Shown here: positions 5,908-12,485 of the stretch, in pieces
Layout: each line of letters opens with the position of its first letter
Numbering within the stretch: position 1 is the first letter of the stretch
NCBI GenBank assembly: GCA_002509495.1
Contig: DAEV01000083.1
Coordinates: forward strand, 15,883 to 28,889
DNA from: Methanolinea sp. UBA473
GTDB taxonomy: Archaea > Halobacteriota > Methanomicrobia > Methanomicrobiales > Methanospirillaceae
Direction: 5' to 3'
DNA: 13,007 nucleotides
Translations under genes and position numbers: made by a program
The notes under the pieces: generated by a model
What the model was told of the DNA's origin: nothing
Databases searched by the model: none
The model's input: the letters and a program-made list of their open reading frames with translations, nothing else

Positions 5908-6279
5908 ATGATGATGAAGGAGGAAAAGACAGCGGTCCTTCTCTTACTCCTGGTGATCGCGGTCCTGTCGGTTTCCACAGTACTCCTGGAATCCATGGGC
6001 CGTGAAGCATTTGCCAGTCAGTATTCTTCCGAATCGCCGGAGGGAGCGCTGGCGATCCATCGAGGTGCGGTGGAGGCGATCTCAACCACGCGCACCGGGG
6101 GTCACCAGATCCTGACGGTGGCGGGGGTGAAAGTATTCGTGCCGGCCTCAGCGGTGCAGGAGGGGTATCCGGCGATCGGGGATCTGGTATCGGTGTGCGG
6201 TGAAGTCCGACTGTATCAGGGAGAGCGGGAAATTGTACTTGGTTCCGCAGGGGATCTCAGGAGAATACCCCGCGGATAG
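5908..6279 (+). CDS. Membrane-anchored OB-fold protein (nucleic-acid-binding type)
   Basis: 123 residues. Residues 9-28 form a single N-terminal membrane helix or uncleaved signal anchor. The C-terminal part, from about 55 onward, follows the tRNA_anti-type OB-fold: a strand with HQILTVAGVKVFVPAS, then GDLVSVCGEVRLYQGEREIVLG, the glycine-rich strand pattern of this fold. The domain should lie outside the membrane. OB folds of this kind bind nucleic acid in many proteins, but they also occur with other ligands. Three consecutive ATGs open the frame; AAGGAGG right after them encodes KEE and is not a ribosome-binding site for any in-frame start I can find. It is divergent from the HTH operon, with 72 bases between start codons, and convergent with the prenyltransferase. 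Confidence 0.78.
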   Translation: MMMKEEKTAVLLLLLVIAVLSVSTVLLESMGREAFASQYSSESPEGALAIHRGAVEAISTTRTGGHQILTVAGVKVFVPASAVQEGYPAIGDLVSVCGEVRLYQGEREIVLGSAGDLRRIPRG

Positions 6280-6295
6280 ATGGGGCAATGGCAGA

Positions 6296-6314
6296 GGCCC
6301 GTTTTTCCCGGGCC
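6296..6314. terminator. Hairpin between convergent OB-fold and prenyltransferase genes
   Basis: GGCCCG (6296-6301) pairs with CGGGCC (6309-6314) around a seven-base loop that contains five T residues. It sits in the 39-base gap between two convergent stop codons. A bidirectional terminator is likely, although archaeal termination depends more on oligo-T than on the hairpin. Confidence 0.45.
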
Positions 6315-6318
6315 GTCG

Positions 6319-7215
6319 TCACAATACAGAGTCAAGCAGGATAGACAGCGAATAAAGGATCATCGTCACGTGGAAAAGGGGGAGGGCACGGAGCGCGGAT
6401 ACCGGACCAATCTCCTTTCGGATCATCCATAAAGCGGTAATAAGGAGTAAGAACCCTGCCGCAAACCCGATCCATGCGACCATTCCGAGCCGGGTAAGAA
6501 ACACCACCGCGAGCAGAATGTGCGCCAGTGTGAACAGAGCGATCCACCGGAAGGTTCCTGACTCCCCATACAATACTGTGACGCTCTTCATACCCCTCGC
6601 CAGATCGTTTTTGAGATCCACGAGGTCGTTCACTCCGAGATGGGCCATTGCGAAGGGGTAGAAGAAGGCAAAGAAAAGGATCGCGGTGATATCGGGGGTG
6701 CCCGCGGCGAGGTAACCTGCGACAGGGAACAGGGCAAAGTCCGTTCTACCTACGAGCTGGGCAGTGGGCAAACTCTGCCTGCGCTTTATCACCTGGTAGG
6801 AGTATTCGACCACGTAGGCATAGGCCATGAGGATCAGCACGTAGCAGGAATGGGGGAAGGGGAGTGTCAGGATGAGGGCGGAAGTGAGGCCCGCGAGGGC
6901 CAGGAAGAGAATGAGCGCGTGGGTTTCAGGGATCAATCCCTCCGGGAGAGGCCTTGTGCCAAAGAGGCGCCAGTATCCTGTCAGCCGGTCCTTCTCGACA
7001 TCGCGCCTGTCCAGTACGCGGTCCACGTAGTCGTTGAGGACGAGACCTGCCTCGAAGCCGAAGAGCCCGATCAGGGCTGCCCGGATGACCAGGGACCAGG
7101 AGAAACCTCCGTACGCCGAGAGGGCAAGGAATGTTCCGGAACAGAAGAGGAGGGGCCAGGCGAACGCGAAATGCGCACGGGTGAGATCGACATAAGCCCG
7201 GACGGTCGAATTCAT
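6319..7215 (-). CDS. UbiA-family prenyltransferase
   Basis: 298 residues with about eight to nine hydrophobic segments, the usual size for this integral-membrane family. Both Asp-rich motifs that bind Mg-prenyl-diphosphate are intact: NDYVDRVLD (N61, D62, D65, D69) and D197-x2-D200-x3-D204 in NDLVDLKND, followed by GMKSVTVLYG. Members join an isoprenoid chain to an acceptor: quinones, haem, chlorophyll or, in archaea, geranylgeranylglyceryl phosphate for lipids. The neighbours do not indicate the acceptor, and without alignment I would not call it the lipid enzyme. The ATG at 7215 follows the usual N-terminus. Its leader holds a GAGGAT about eight bases upstream and a CTTAATT element about 31 bases upstream. 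Confidence 0.87.
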   Translation of the reverse strand: MNSTVRAYVDLTRAHFAFAWPLLFCSGTFLALSAYGGFSWSLVIRAALIGLFGFEAGLVLNDYVDRVLDRRDVEKDRLTGYWRLFGTRPLPEGLIPETHALILFLALAGLTSALILTLPFPHSCYVLILMAYAYVVEYSYQVIKRRQSLPTAQLVGRTDFALFPVAGYLAAGTPDITAILFFAFFYPFAMAHLGVNDLVDLKNDLARGMKSVTVLYGESGTFRWIALFTLAHILLAVVFLTRLGMVAWIGFAAGFLLLITALWMIRKEIGPVSALRALPLFHVTMILYSLSILLDSVL

Positions 7216-7264
7216 TGGTATAGATCCTCTGGTATCCGCCGGAAATTAAGCATATCTCTCCTTT
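7212..7264 (-). promoter_or_regulatory. Leader of the ubiA-family gene: TATA-like element or coupled mini-ORF
   Basis: Two readings compete. In the first, the GCTTAATT element (7244-7251, minus strand) with the purine-rich block before it is a BRE/TATA promoter about 31 bases before the ATG at 7215. In the second, AAAGGAG (7258-7264) is a ribosome-binding site for an ATG at 7253 that opens a 13-codon frame whose TGA overlaps the prenyltransferase start as ATGA. The first is simpler. Confidence 0.3.
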
Positions 7265-7410
7265 ATGCAGTTGGACAACTCTCCTGCCCTGTCCTCTTTT
7301 GTTCCGGCGTCTTCCTGGCGGTCGAAAAAGGCCTGGATCCGCTGCTGCTTACGCAGCGGACGACCTACGTGGACAATATCATCGACATGGACACCGCCAA
7401 CCCACCCTGA
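7264..7410 (+). pseudogene. Possible 3' remnant of an unidentified gene
   Basis: This plus-strand stretch encodes 48 residues ending DNIIDMDTANPP before TGA at 7408-7410. By hand count its codons have G+C high at position 3, middle at 1 and low at 2, the pattern of coding DNA here, and the composition is normal, unlike the Arg/Ser/Trp-rich shadow frames. No ATG, GTG or TTG precedes it in frame before the antisense prenyltransferase gene, so an intact gene is unlikely. The in-phase minus frame is also free of stops and cannot be excluded. I do not recognise the family. Nothing else in 7216-7454 looks genic. A CCGCTGC/GCAGCGG hairpin lies at 7339-7359. Confidence 0.22.
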
Positions 7411-7454
7411 ACATGTTCAAACGGGAAGAACCTCGTGGGGCAGCTCTATCACCA

Positions 7455-7946
7455 TCAGGGCTGGCGATCCAGGTGCAGCACCTCATACGCGACACGTTTC
7501 TTTCCTACACATTCCCTGACCTGCTGTTCCCTGGAAGAGAGCGATCCGCGCTTTCCGGTCTTGACCTCCACAAAGACAATCTGTTCCAGCGATCCCGATG
7601 AGAGGCCCTGAAAGACTACGAAATCCACCGGGGTCCCCAGGAACCTGGCATCCCTTGCATCGTAGGAGAACGCGGGGAAGTAGGGTGCCAGGTGTTCGGA
7701 AATCTTCCCCCGGATCACTGCTTCGCTCTTTACGACAGCGTCCTTTCGTATCCTCTCCTCTTCCGCCATGGCCCATTCCCGGCAGAGGAGCTCCGCCCTC
7801 TCCTTAGCCTCCGGTTCCAGCCGTCCCGCCCGCCATTCCGAAAATAGAATGCCCGCTCGCTTCTCGATGGTATACCGGAGTGTAAGGCAGTGCCACAGGA
7901 GGGCAATGATGACCAGAAGACAGATCAGGAGAGCCCATTCGAGCAT
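7455..7946 (-). CDS. Membrane-anchored PD-(D/E)XK nuclease, Holliday-junction-resolvase-like
   Basis: 163 residues from the ATG at 7946. Residues 3-22 form one membrane helix, followed by a charged helical linker (about 30-85, rich in E, K and R). The nuclease core is GTPVDFVVF (D108) and then VFVEVKTGK (E127, K129), the D...ExK triad of PD-(D/E)XK enzymes in a layout like the archaeal resolvase-related family Endonuc_Holl. With the helix at the N-terminus and a basic residue soon after, the enzyme domain probably faces the cytoplasm, but topology is not certain. The TTG at 7961 gives a longer frame; the ATG is preferred because CTTATAC lies 28 bases before it, which suits a leaderless mRNA. 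A role in DNA repair or defence is possible, but the substrate is not known. Confidence 0.78.
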   Translation of the reverse strand: MLEWALLICLLVIIALLWHCLTLRYTIEKRAGILFSEWRAGRLEPEAKERAELLCREWAMAEEERIRKDAVVKSEAVIRGKISEHLAPYFPAFSYDARDARFLGTPVDFVVFQGLSSGSLEQIVFVEVKTGKRGSLSSREQQVRECVGKKRVAYEVLHLDRQP

Positions 7947-7970
7947 GGGAATACTGTTCAATATCGCCGG

Positions 7971-7977
7971 GTATAAG
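7971..7977 (-). promoter_or_regulatory. TATA-like element of the membrane-nuclease gene
   Basis: CTTATAC on the minus strand is centred 28 bases before the ATG at 7946. No ribosome-binding site is seen there, so a leaderless transcript is expected. Confidence 0.4.
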
Positions 7978-8024
7978 TATGAGGTGGACGGCCCGAAAAT
8001 GAAAAAACGGGATCCTGGAAAGCA

Positions 8025-8573
8025 TCAAACAGGGGATGCCGGTGTATCCGGAACCTTTGCCTGGAGTCGGCGGATTGCCGACTCGGCCGCCTCCCGGACC
8101 CGGGCATCAGGATCTTTTGCTGCTGCCTGGAGCACTTCAAGCACTCTCGGCTCTCCTATCTCGCCCAGGGCCAGGACAGCATGTTTTCGGACCAGGGCTT
8201 TTTTATCGCTTGCTGCCAGGATAAGGGGATCTACCGCTCTCGGATCCTTCAGTTTTCCCAACCCGATCGCAGCCCCTATTCGCAGCCATTTCTCCGGAGA
8301 CTGCAGCGCTTTCAGCAGAGGCTCAACCGCTCTCTGATCTCCGATAGCTCCCAGGGTTTTTGCCGCGATCCAGGAGACATCCGGAAAAGGGTCATCGAGG
8401 GCTTTGATCAGAGGCTCGACTGCGGATTCATCCCCGATACTCCCAAGCGCTTCGGCAGCTTTCCAACGGTCGTCGAGGTATTTGCTCTCAAGGAGGGAGA
8501 TGTATCCCTGGATTTTTCTTTTCCTGGCGGCTTCATCCACGTACACGGGCGCCTGCGGAGTCTCTTTTTCCAT
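8025..8573 (-). CDS. HEAT-repeat protein (PBS-lyase-type repeats)
   Basis: 182 residues. After about 25 polar residues come five HEAT-like units of about 31 residues, with the recurring pattern AAxALGxIGDxxAVEPLIxAL (for example RWKAAEALGSIGDESAVEPL and WIAAKTLGAIGDQRAVEPL). Such alpha-solenoids are protein-binding scaffolds or lyase subunits of phycobiliproteins; a scaffold role is likelier in an archaeon, with unknown partner. No catalytic residues are expected. The frame extends to a TTG at 8585, but GGAGGGTG ends two bases before the ATG at 8573 and points to that start. It lies 63 bases from the nuclease start codon and 97 bases from nadC, so a shared transcript is possible but not shown. 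Confidence 0.85.
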   Translation of the reverse strand: MEKETPQAPVYVDEAARKRKIQGYISLLESKYLDDRWKAAEALGSIGDESAVEPLIKALDDPFPDVSWIAAKTLGAIGDQRAVEPLLKALQSPEKWLRIGAAIGLGKLKDPRAVDPLILAASDKKALVRKHAVLALGEIGEPRVLEVLQAAAKDPDARVREAAESAIRRLQAKVPDTPASPV

Positions 8574-8575
8574 TT

Positions 8576-8583
8576 CACCCTCC
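8576..8583 (-). promoter_or_regulatory. Ribosome-binding site that sets the HEAT-repeat gene start
   Basis: GGAGGGTG on the minus strand, with the GGAGG core five bases before the ATG at 8573. Starting at the TTG upstream would place this site inside the coding region. Confidence 0.65.
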
Positions 8584-8670
8584 AACAGGCAGGGATTGGA
8601 GACCGGGCACGATAAGGATTGTGGTAGGGATATCGTGGGAATCGGGGAGCGAGGACGAGCTATTTGACAT

Positions 8671-9531
8671 TCAGTTGGAAGGCAGCACGTCGAGGCTCAC
8701 ATCAAAGTTACAGACGCTGTGGGTGAGAGAGCCGAGGCTTATGATGTCCACGCCCGGGAGGGCGTATTCCCTGATATTCTGGTCATTGATCCCGCCGGAG
8801 ACTTCGATGACCAGGTGCCCGAGAAGCCCCCCCCGCTCAAGGTTCTCAAGAGTGGTTTGAACGGTCCGGGGGTCCATGTTATCCAGCAGGAGGATATCTG
8901 CTCCTGCCCTTGCAGCCCGTTCGGCCTCGTCGGGGGAGCCCGCCTCCACCTCGACCGGTTTGTACCGGGTGAGGGCTTTTGCTCTCCGGACGGCTTCATC
9001 GACCGGGACCAGCACCAGGTGGTTGTCCTTGATCAGGAAACCATCCGAAAGACTGGAGCGATGCGGATCCCCCCTCCCCAATATCACCGCTTTCTTGTCC
9101 AGGAGCCGAAGACCGGGGGCCGTTTTCCGGGTTGCCGCAATCCTGCATCCCGGCCGGATCTGGTCCAGCTGGTCCTGGAGCTCCCGGGTCCGGGTGGCGA
9201 TCCCGCTCATCCTGCCGATAATGTTGAGGGCAGTCCGTTCTACGAGGAGGATTGACCCGGCAGACCCTGTGAGGGAGAGGAGGACGGCCCCCCGTGGGAC
9301 AGCGGACCCATCCTCCCTCTCCCCGAACACCTGCACGCCATACGCGGAAAAGAGCCTCGTTGCCTCCTCCAGCCCGGCAGCCACGCCATCCTGTCCGGCC
9401 ACGATCACCGCACGGCACCCGGTCCCATCCACTACTGCATCCGACGTAATATCTCCGAAAGGCGCGTCCTCTTTCACGAACGAGAGGAGGACATCCAACG
9501 GGATCACAGGGAAATCACTCCGGGTTTCCAT
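8671..9531 (-). CDS. nadC: Nicotinate-nucleotide pyrophosphorylase (quinolinate phosphoribosyltransferase)
   Basis: 286 residues, a full-length enzyme. NadC transfers phosphoribose from PRPP to quinolinate, with loss of CO2, to give nicotinate mononucleotide in NAD synthesis. Visible motifs are EDAPFGDITSDAV near the N-terminus, ATRKTAPGLRLLDKKAV (133-149) with the RKT substrate loop, the PHRSSLSDGFLIKDNH loop (156-171), VEVE (193-196), LLLDNM (214-219), SGGI (245-248) and the C-terminal SLGSLTHS. The start at 9531 follows the family N-terminus; an ATG at 9552 would add seven residues, and neither has a clear ribosome-binding site. It follows nadX by 49 bases on the same strand. Confidence 0.93.
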   Translation of the reverse strand: METRSDFPVIPLDVLLSFVKEDAPFGDITSDAVVDGTGCRAVIVAGQDGVAAGLEEATRLFSAYGVQVFGEREDGSAVPRGAVLLSLTGSAGSILLVERTALNIIGRMSGIATRTRELQDQLDQIRPGCRIAATRKTAPGLRLLDKKAVILGRGDPHRSSLSDGFLIKDNHLVLVPVDEAVRRAKALTRYKPVEVEAGSPDEAERAARAGADILLLDNMDPRTVQTTLENLERGGLLGHLVIEVSGGINDQNIREYALPGVDIISLGSLTHSVCNFDVSLDVLPSN

Positions 9532-9580
9532 GCAGTGCCATTGTCCGTGCATTCCAGGAAGTGCCCCCCGGGAGAGGGTA

Positions 9581-10339
9581 TCATGTTCCCACCACGAGAG
9601 GTTGATCCAGGTTCCGAAGCAACGTGAGGATGGATAGGGCGGCCAGATAACTTGTGGCCGGATTGTCAGGGCTCGGGACGTTACTGACCCGGATATACAT
9701 CTCTCCGAAATCTCCCTCGGCATAGATTTCATGAATGTTCCGATCCACTTCGGGATCGGCATACAGCTCCACATCCGCATCCATTCCGGCGGCAAGGGAT
9801 AACGCCACCGAGACGTTCACGTTCTTTGGGAACTCCTTGATACACTCGTTCGCCTTCCCTTTGAAGATCAGGCGTTTTTCTTCGGCGGGAATTCCAAGGG
9901 AGTCGGGACTTTTCGTGGTCCGGAGCATCAGACGGGACATGTGCGAGATCTGGCCTACTTTTAAGTTGTCGAGACCGGCAACGGCCCCGCTCGGAATATA
10001 GACCTTCCTCTCTCCGGCGATTGCCGCATTGATCAGGCTGTCCCTGAAGTTCCGGTCGGCAAGTGCCCCGACCGAGAGGATGATGAAGTGCTTCTTGTTC
10101 GAGAGAACCAGTTCTCCGAATTGCCTGACCGCCTTTACCGAGGCGGCCTCCACGACGTACTCGAAATCCTCGGCCAGGAACGAGGGAAAATCGCGGAAGG
10201 GTTTTCCCCCGTACTCTGCGGAAAGGTCAGAGGCTTTCTGGAATACCTGGTCATACCATGCAACGATCTCAACGTTTTCCCGGTATTTGGCGATGATATG
10301 CCCGATATTTCCACAGCCCAGAAGCCCGATCCTGATCAT
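9581..10339 (-). CDS. nadX: L-aspartate dehydrogenase (NadX type)
   Basis: 252 residues. NadX oxidises L-aspartate with NAD(P) to iminoaspartate, which NadA uses to make quinolinate; it replaces the oxygen-dependent NadB and suits an anaerobe. The N-terminus is a Rossmann loop, MIRIGLLGCGNIG. Further motifs are VVEAAS, IPSGAVAGLDNLK, the FPKNVNVSVALSLAAG block near the catalytic region, DRNIHEI, and a C-terminal NPATSYLAALSILTLL. The ATG at 10339 fits the family and has a CTTAA element 27 bases upstream. An in-frame ATG at 10372 has GGAGGGAGG before it and adds eleven residues that do not look like the fold. nadC follows; nadA is not adjacent. Confidence 0.9.
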   Translation of the reverse strand: MIRIGLLGCGNIGHIIAKYRENVEIVAWYDQVFQKASDLSAEYGGKPFRDFPSFLAEDFEYVVEAASVKAVRQFGELVLSNKKHFIILSVGALADRNFRDSLINAAIAGERKVYIPSGAVAGLDNLKVGQISHMSRLMLRTTKSPDSLGIPAEEKRLIFKGKANECIKEFPKNVNVSVALSLAAGMDADVELYADPEVDRNIHEIYAEGDFGEMYIRVSNVPSPDNPATSYLAALSILTLLRNLDQPLVVGT

Positions 10340-10371
10340 TGTACAGAGTTGGGAATACCATCGGTTAAGCA

Positions 10372-10401
10372 TTTTCCTCCCTCCGGGTTTTCTCCCTCCG
10401 G
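10372..10401 (-). repeat. Two near-identical purine-rich copies before nadX
   Basis: On the minus strand CCGGAGGGAGAAAA (10388-10401) and CCGGAGGGAGGAAAA (10372-10386) lie head to tail with one base between them, differing by one G. Both look like ribosome-binding or purine-rich BRE sequence. They precede a GCTTAA element (about 10365-10370) that is 27 bases from the nadX ATG. Confidence 0.6.
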
Positions 10402-10476
10402 ATCCATGCAGAACCTGAATGAATCGCCGTCATGTGCGGGTCCCGCCCCCCGGGGCGAAGTCCTCCGGGAAAACGG

Positions 10477-10482
10477 TTATAT
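10477..10482 (+). promoter_or_regulatory. TATA element of the methylthiotransferase gene
   Basis: TTATAT within GGTTATATCA, centred 26 bases before the ATG at 10506. It is the clearest TATA match in the window. With this spacing transcription would start at or within a few bases of the start codon, so the GGAG at 10497-10500 might not be in the mRNA. Confidence 0.5.
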
Positions 10483-10505
10483 CAGACCCCGTGGATGGAG
10501 AGTAG

Positions 10506-11756
10506 ATGGACGGGGACCGGACAACACGAGGGTACTCGAACGGGATAGCATCCCTTCATCATAAGAGGGTCTTTCTCAAGACATTCGGATGCACCTACAA
10601 CCATGGAGACAGCCGAAAACTCGCCGAGGTGCTCAGGTCCCAGGGATGCATCTTTGTGGATGACGCCTCCCTTGCCGAGGCGGTGGTGATCAACAGCTGC
10701 ACGGTGATCGGGGTGACCGAGAGGAAGGTGCTCTCCGATCTCCGACGGTTCCGCGACCACCCCCTGTATGTAACAGGATGCATGCCGGCTGTCCAGATGG
10801 AGGCTATCCGGTCGATCTGTTCACCCGTCATTATCACCCCCGAAGAGATTGCACACAGATACAGGGAGGTCAGCTCAGTGCAGGGGGATTCTGTCGGGAT
10901 CGTCCAGGCAGGCAGGGGCTGTCTCGGGGCATGTACCTATTGCATCACCCGCATGGCGAGAGGACCCCTCAAAAGTAATCCTCCGGAGGAAATACTTGCA
11001 GATATACGAAAACTGGCGGACCACGGTGCGACGGAAATCGCTCTGACCGGGCAGGACGTCAGTGCGTGGGGCCGGGATCTCGGGCAGGATCTCGGAACCC
11101 TCCTTGCCGGGATCGGTCATCTTCCCGGATCCTTCCGGGTCAGGATCGGGATGATGAATCCCGCCACATTGCTCCCTATTCTTCCTGTCGTCCTTCCGGC
11201 CTATTCCAGCGAAAGGATCTTCTCGTTCCTCCACCTCCCGGTCCAGTCGGGTTCGGACAGGATCCTTCTACAAATGGGGAGGGGCTACCGGGTTTCTGAT
11301 GCGGAGGCCATCGTCTCCCGGTTCAGGGAGACCGTTCCGGAAGGCACCCTTGCCACGGATATCATCTGCGGGTTTCCGGGGGAGACCGACGAGGACTTCG
11401 GAGAAACCCTGGACCTTGTCTCACGTCTCCGGCCCGGCAAAGTGAATATTACGCGCTACTCCCCCCGCCCGGGGACTCCGGCAGCCATGAGGAAGGATAT
11501 GCCGGATCGGATCAAGAAAGACCGGTCCCGGAGGCTCCTTGAGCACGCGGAGAGGATTGCCCGCCAGGAGAATGCCCGCTGGCTTGGCAGGGTCCTGCCG
11601 GTTACCATCACCGAATCCTTAAGACCGGGTTCCTCCATGGGACGGACAGCGCAGTACCTGGGCGTGGTTGTCAAAGGCGATCTTCCTCCGGGATCGGTAT
11701 GCAGGGTCCGGCTCGTGGGGGATCGGACATATTATTTCACCGGGGAACTCGTCTGA
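10506..11756 (+). CDS. mtaB: Archaeal tRNA t6A methylthiotransferase (MiaB/MtaB-like radical SAM enzyme)
   Basis: 416 residues, a full-length member. The enzyme adds a methylthio group to t6A at position 37 of ANN-decoding tRNAs, giving ms2t6A, with two iron-sulfur clusters and SAM. The N-terminal domain has C29 (LKTFGCTYNHGD), C65 (NSCTV) and C92 (TGCMP), which bind the auxiliary cluster. The radical-SAM motif is C139-x3-C143-x2-C146 in RGCLGACTYC. Later blocks are TEIALTGQDV, HLPVQSGSDRIL, TDIICGFPGET and ITRYSPRPGTPAA. A TRAM-like RNA-binding domain closes the protein (about 355-416). The ATG at 10506 has GGAG five bases upstream and a TATA element 26 bases upstream. It is divergent from nadX. 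The bacterial MiaB type is less likely given the CTYNHGD start common in archaeal members. Confidence 0.93.
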   Translation: MDGDRTTRGYSNGIASLHHKRVFLKTFGCTYNHGDSRKLAEVLRSQGCIFVDDASLAEAVVINSCTVIGVTERKVLSDLRRFRDHPLYVTGCMPAVQMEAIRSICSPVIITPEEIAHRYREVSSVQGDSVGIVQAGRGCLGACTYCITRMARGPLKSNPPEEILADIRKLADHGATEIALTGQDVSAWGRDLGQDLGTLLAGIGHLPGSFRVRIGMMNPATLLPILPVVLPAYSSERIFSFLHLPVQSGSDRILLQMGRGYRVSDAEAIVSRFRETVPEGTLATDIICGFPGETDEDFGETLDLVSRLRPGKVNITRYSPRPGTPAAMRKDMPDRIKKDRSRRLLEHAERIARQENARWLGRVLPVTITESLRPGSSMGRTAQYLGVVVKGDLPPGSVCRVRLVGDRTYYFTGELV

Positions 11757-11784
11757 CCCCCGCATGCAGGGCGCTTGAGGAGTC

Positions 11785-11895
11785 ATGACACATACCCGAT
11801 CCGATCCGGGACCGGAATGTATCGCAGTATATGGTTTATGGGAGCGTTCCTCCTGGATTTGCGAAGAATTATGGGTCCTGCGGACCATTCTCTAG
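11785..11895 (+). CDS. Possible 36-residue small ORF, doubtful
   Basis: An ATG at 11785 opens 36 codons ending with TAG at 11893-11895. GAGG lies four bases before it, and it starts 28 bases after the methylthiotransferase stop. The product is Trp-rich and its third codon positions are not G/C-rich, unlike the genes around it, which argues against coding. It lies in the 190-base gap 11757-11946, where the only other thing I see is the promoter-like T run at 11914. Confidence 0.15.
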   Translation: MTHTRSDPGPECIAVYGLWERSSWICEELWVLRTIL

Positions 11896-11913
11896 AGAAG
11901 CCCGGGGAATGCG

Positions 11914-11920
11914 GTTTTTA
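11914..11920 (+). promoter_or_regulatory. TATA-like element of the coiled-coil gene
   Basis: A TTTTTA block at 11914-11919 followed by TATGG is centred about 30 bases before the ATG at 11947. It includes the alternative ATG at 11920, a reason to reject that start. Confidence 0.3.
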
Positions 11921-11946
11921 TGGCCCAGCGTCGGAGTGATGAGAAT

Positions 11947-12480
11947 ATGGACGAGATTGAGAAGGGATTTAAGAAACTTGTGGAGAAGATCGAGAAGAAA
12001 GGGAAGGAACGGGAAGAGCTCACCGAAGAGGTCCGGAAACACGATATTGCCCTGCTTGGGAAAATGGCCGCGATCAGCGCTCCCCTGATTCCGAAGATCG
12101 GCCTTAATATGTTATCGAAGGGGAAACCGGATACCAAAGGGGAGCTCTACGATACGGTATTCTATCCTAAAAAGATGATTATTCTCGGCAAGACCGATCC
12201 GGTGGAGTTCCGCCCCGACAACGTCAGTAAAAAGGTGGTCGACCAGTTCTGCGTGCTCTCCGAGGATGGATCGTTCTACGAACTGATGTACAGTTCGGAC
12301 ACCGTCCAGGTGGACTCCTACTTAAATCCCATCACTCCGGACGCGGCAGTCCAGATCTACGGGTATGATCTCCTGTTCATGCTGTATCGGGCGATGCGCG
12401 ATTACTTAAAAGGCCAGGAAGACCTGATCGACGCCCTGGGAAAGACGCTCAATATCCTGTTTCCCGAAGGGAAAAAATAA
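11947..12480 (+). CDS. Conserved-looking hypothetical protein with N-terminal coiled coil
   Basis: 177 residues. I do not recognise the family. Residues 1-40 form a charged amphipathic helix or coiled coil (FKKLVEKIEKKGKEREELTEEV). A short hydrophobic stretch (about 44-59, LLGKMAAISAPLIPKI) could touch a membrane but is weak. The rest is a soluble alpha/beta domain with YDTVFYPKKMIILGKTDPVEF, then QFCVLSEDGSFYELMYSSDTV, and a C-terminal helix pair. No catalytic motif is seen. The start at 11947 has GGAGTGAT seven bases upstream; the ATG at 11920 would add nine residues and lies in the promoter-like T run. The stop is five bases from the stop of the convergent membrane protein. Confidence 0.75.
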   Translation: MDEIEKGFKKLVEKIEKKGKEREELTEEVRKHDIALLGKMAAISAPLIPKIGLNMLSKGKPDTKGELYDTVFYPKKMIILGKTDPVEFRPDNVSKKVVDQFCVLSEDGSFYELMYSSDTVQVDSYLNPITPDAAVQIYGYDLLFMLYRAMRDYLKGQEDLIDALGKTLNILFPEGKK

Positions 12481-12485
12481 AAATC

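Noticed and set aside
5908..5926. AAGGAGG just after the start of the OB-fold gene as a ribosome-binding site
   Set aside because: No in-frame start codon follows at a suitable distance and starting later would remove the membrane helix.
6640..7260. Long plus-strand frame antisense to the prenyltransferase
   Set aside because: It is Glu/Gly-rich shadow sequence of a membrane protein. Only its final 48 codons, beyond the prenyltransferase, look coding, and they are reported separately.
8025..8573. DNA-level repeats in the HEAT-repeat gene as a CRISPR or minisatellite
   Set aside because: The periodicity is at the protein level with about 93-base units that diverge in sequence; no identical direct repeats with spacers exist here or elsewhere in the window.
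9506..9584. 26-codon frame starting as ATGA on the nadX stop and running across the nadC start
   Set aside because: Gly/Pro-rich, no ribosome-binding site of its own, and it ends inside nadC; chance is enough.
9532..9795. N-terminal extension of NadC
   Set aside because: Met/Trp/Pro-rich sequence overlapping nadX; the family N-terminus begins near 9531. The ATG at 9552 is kept only as an alternative.
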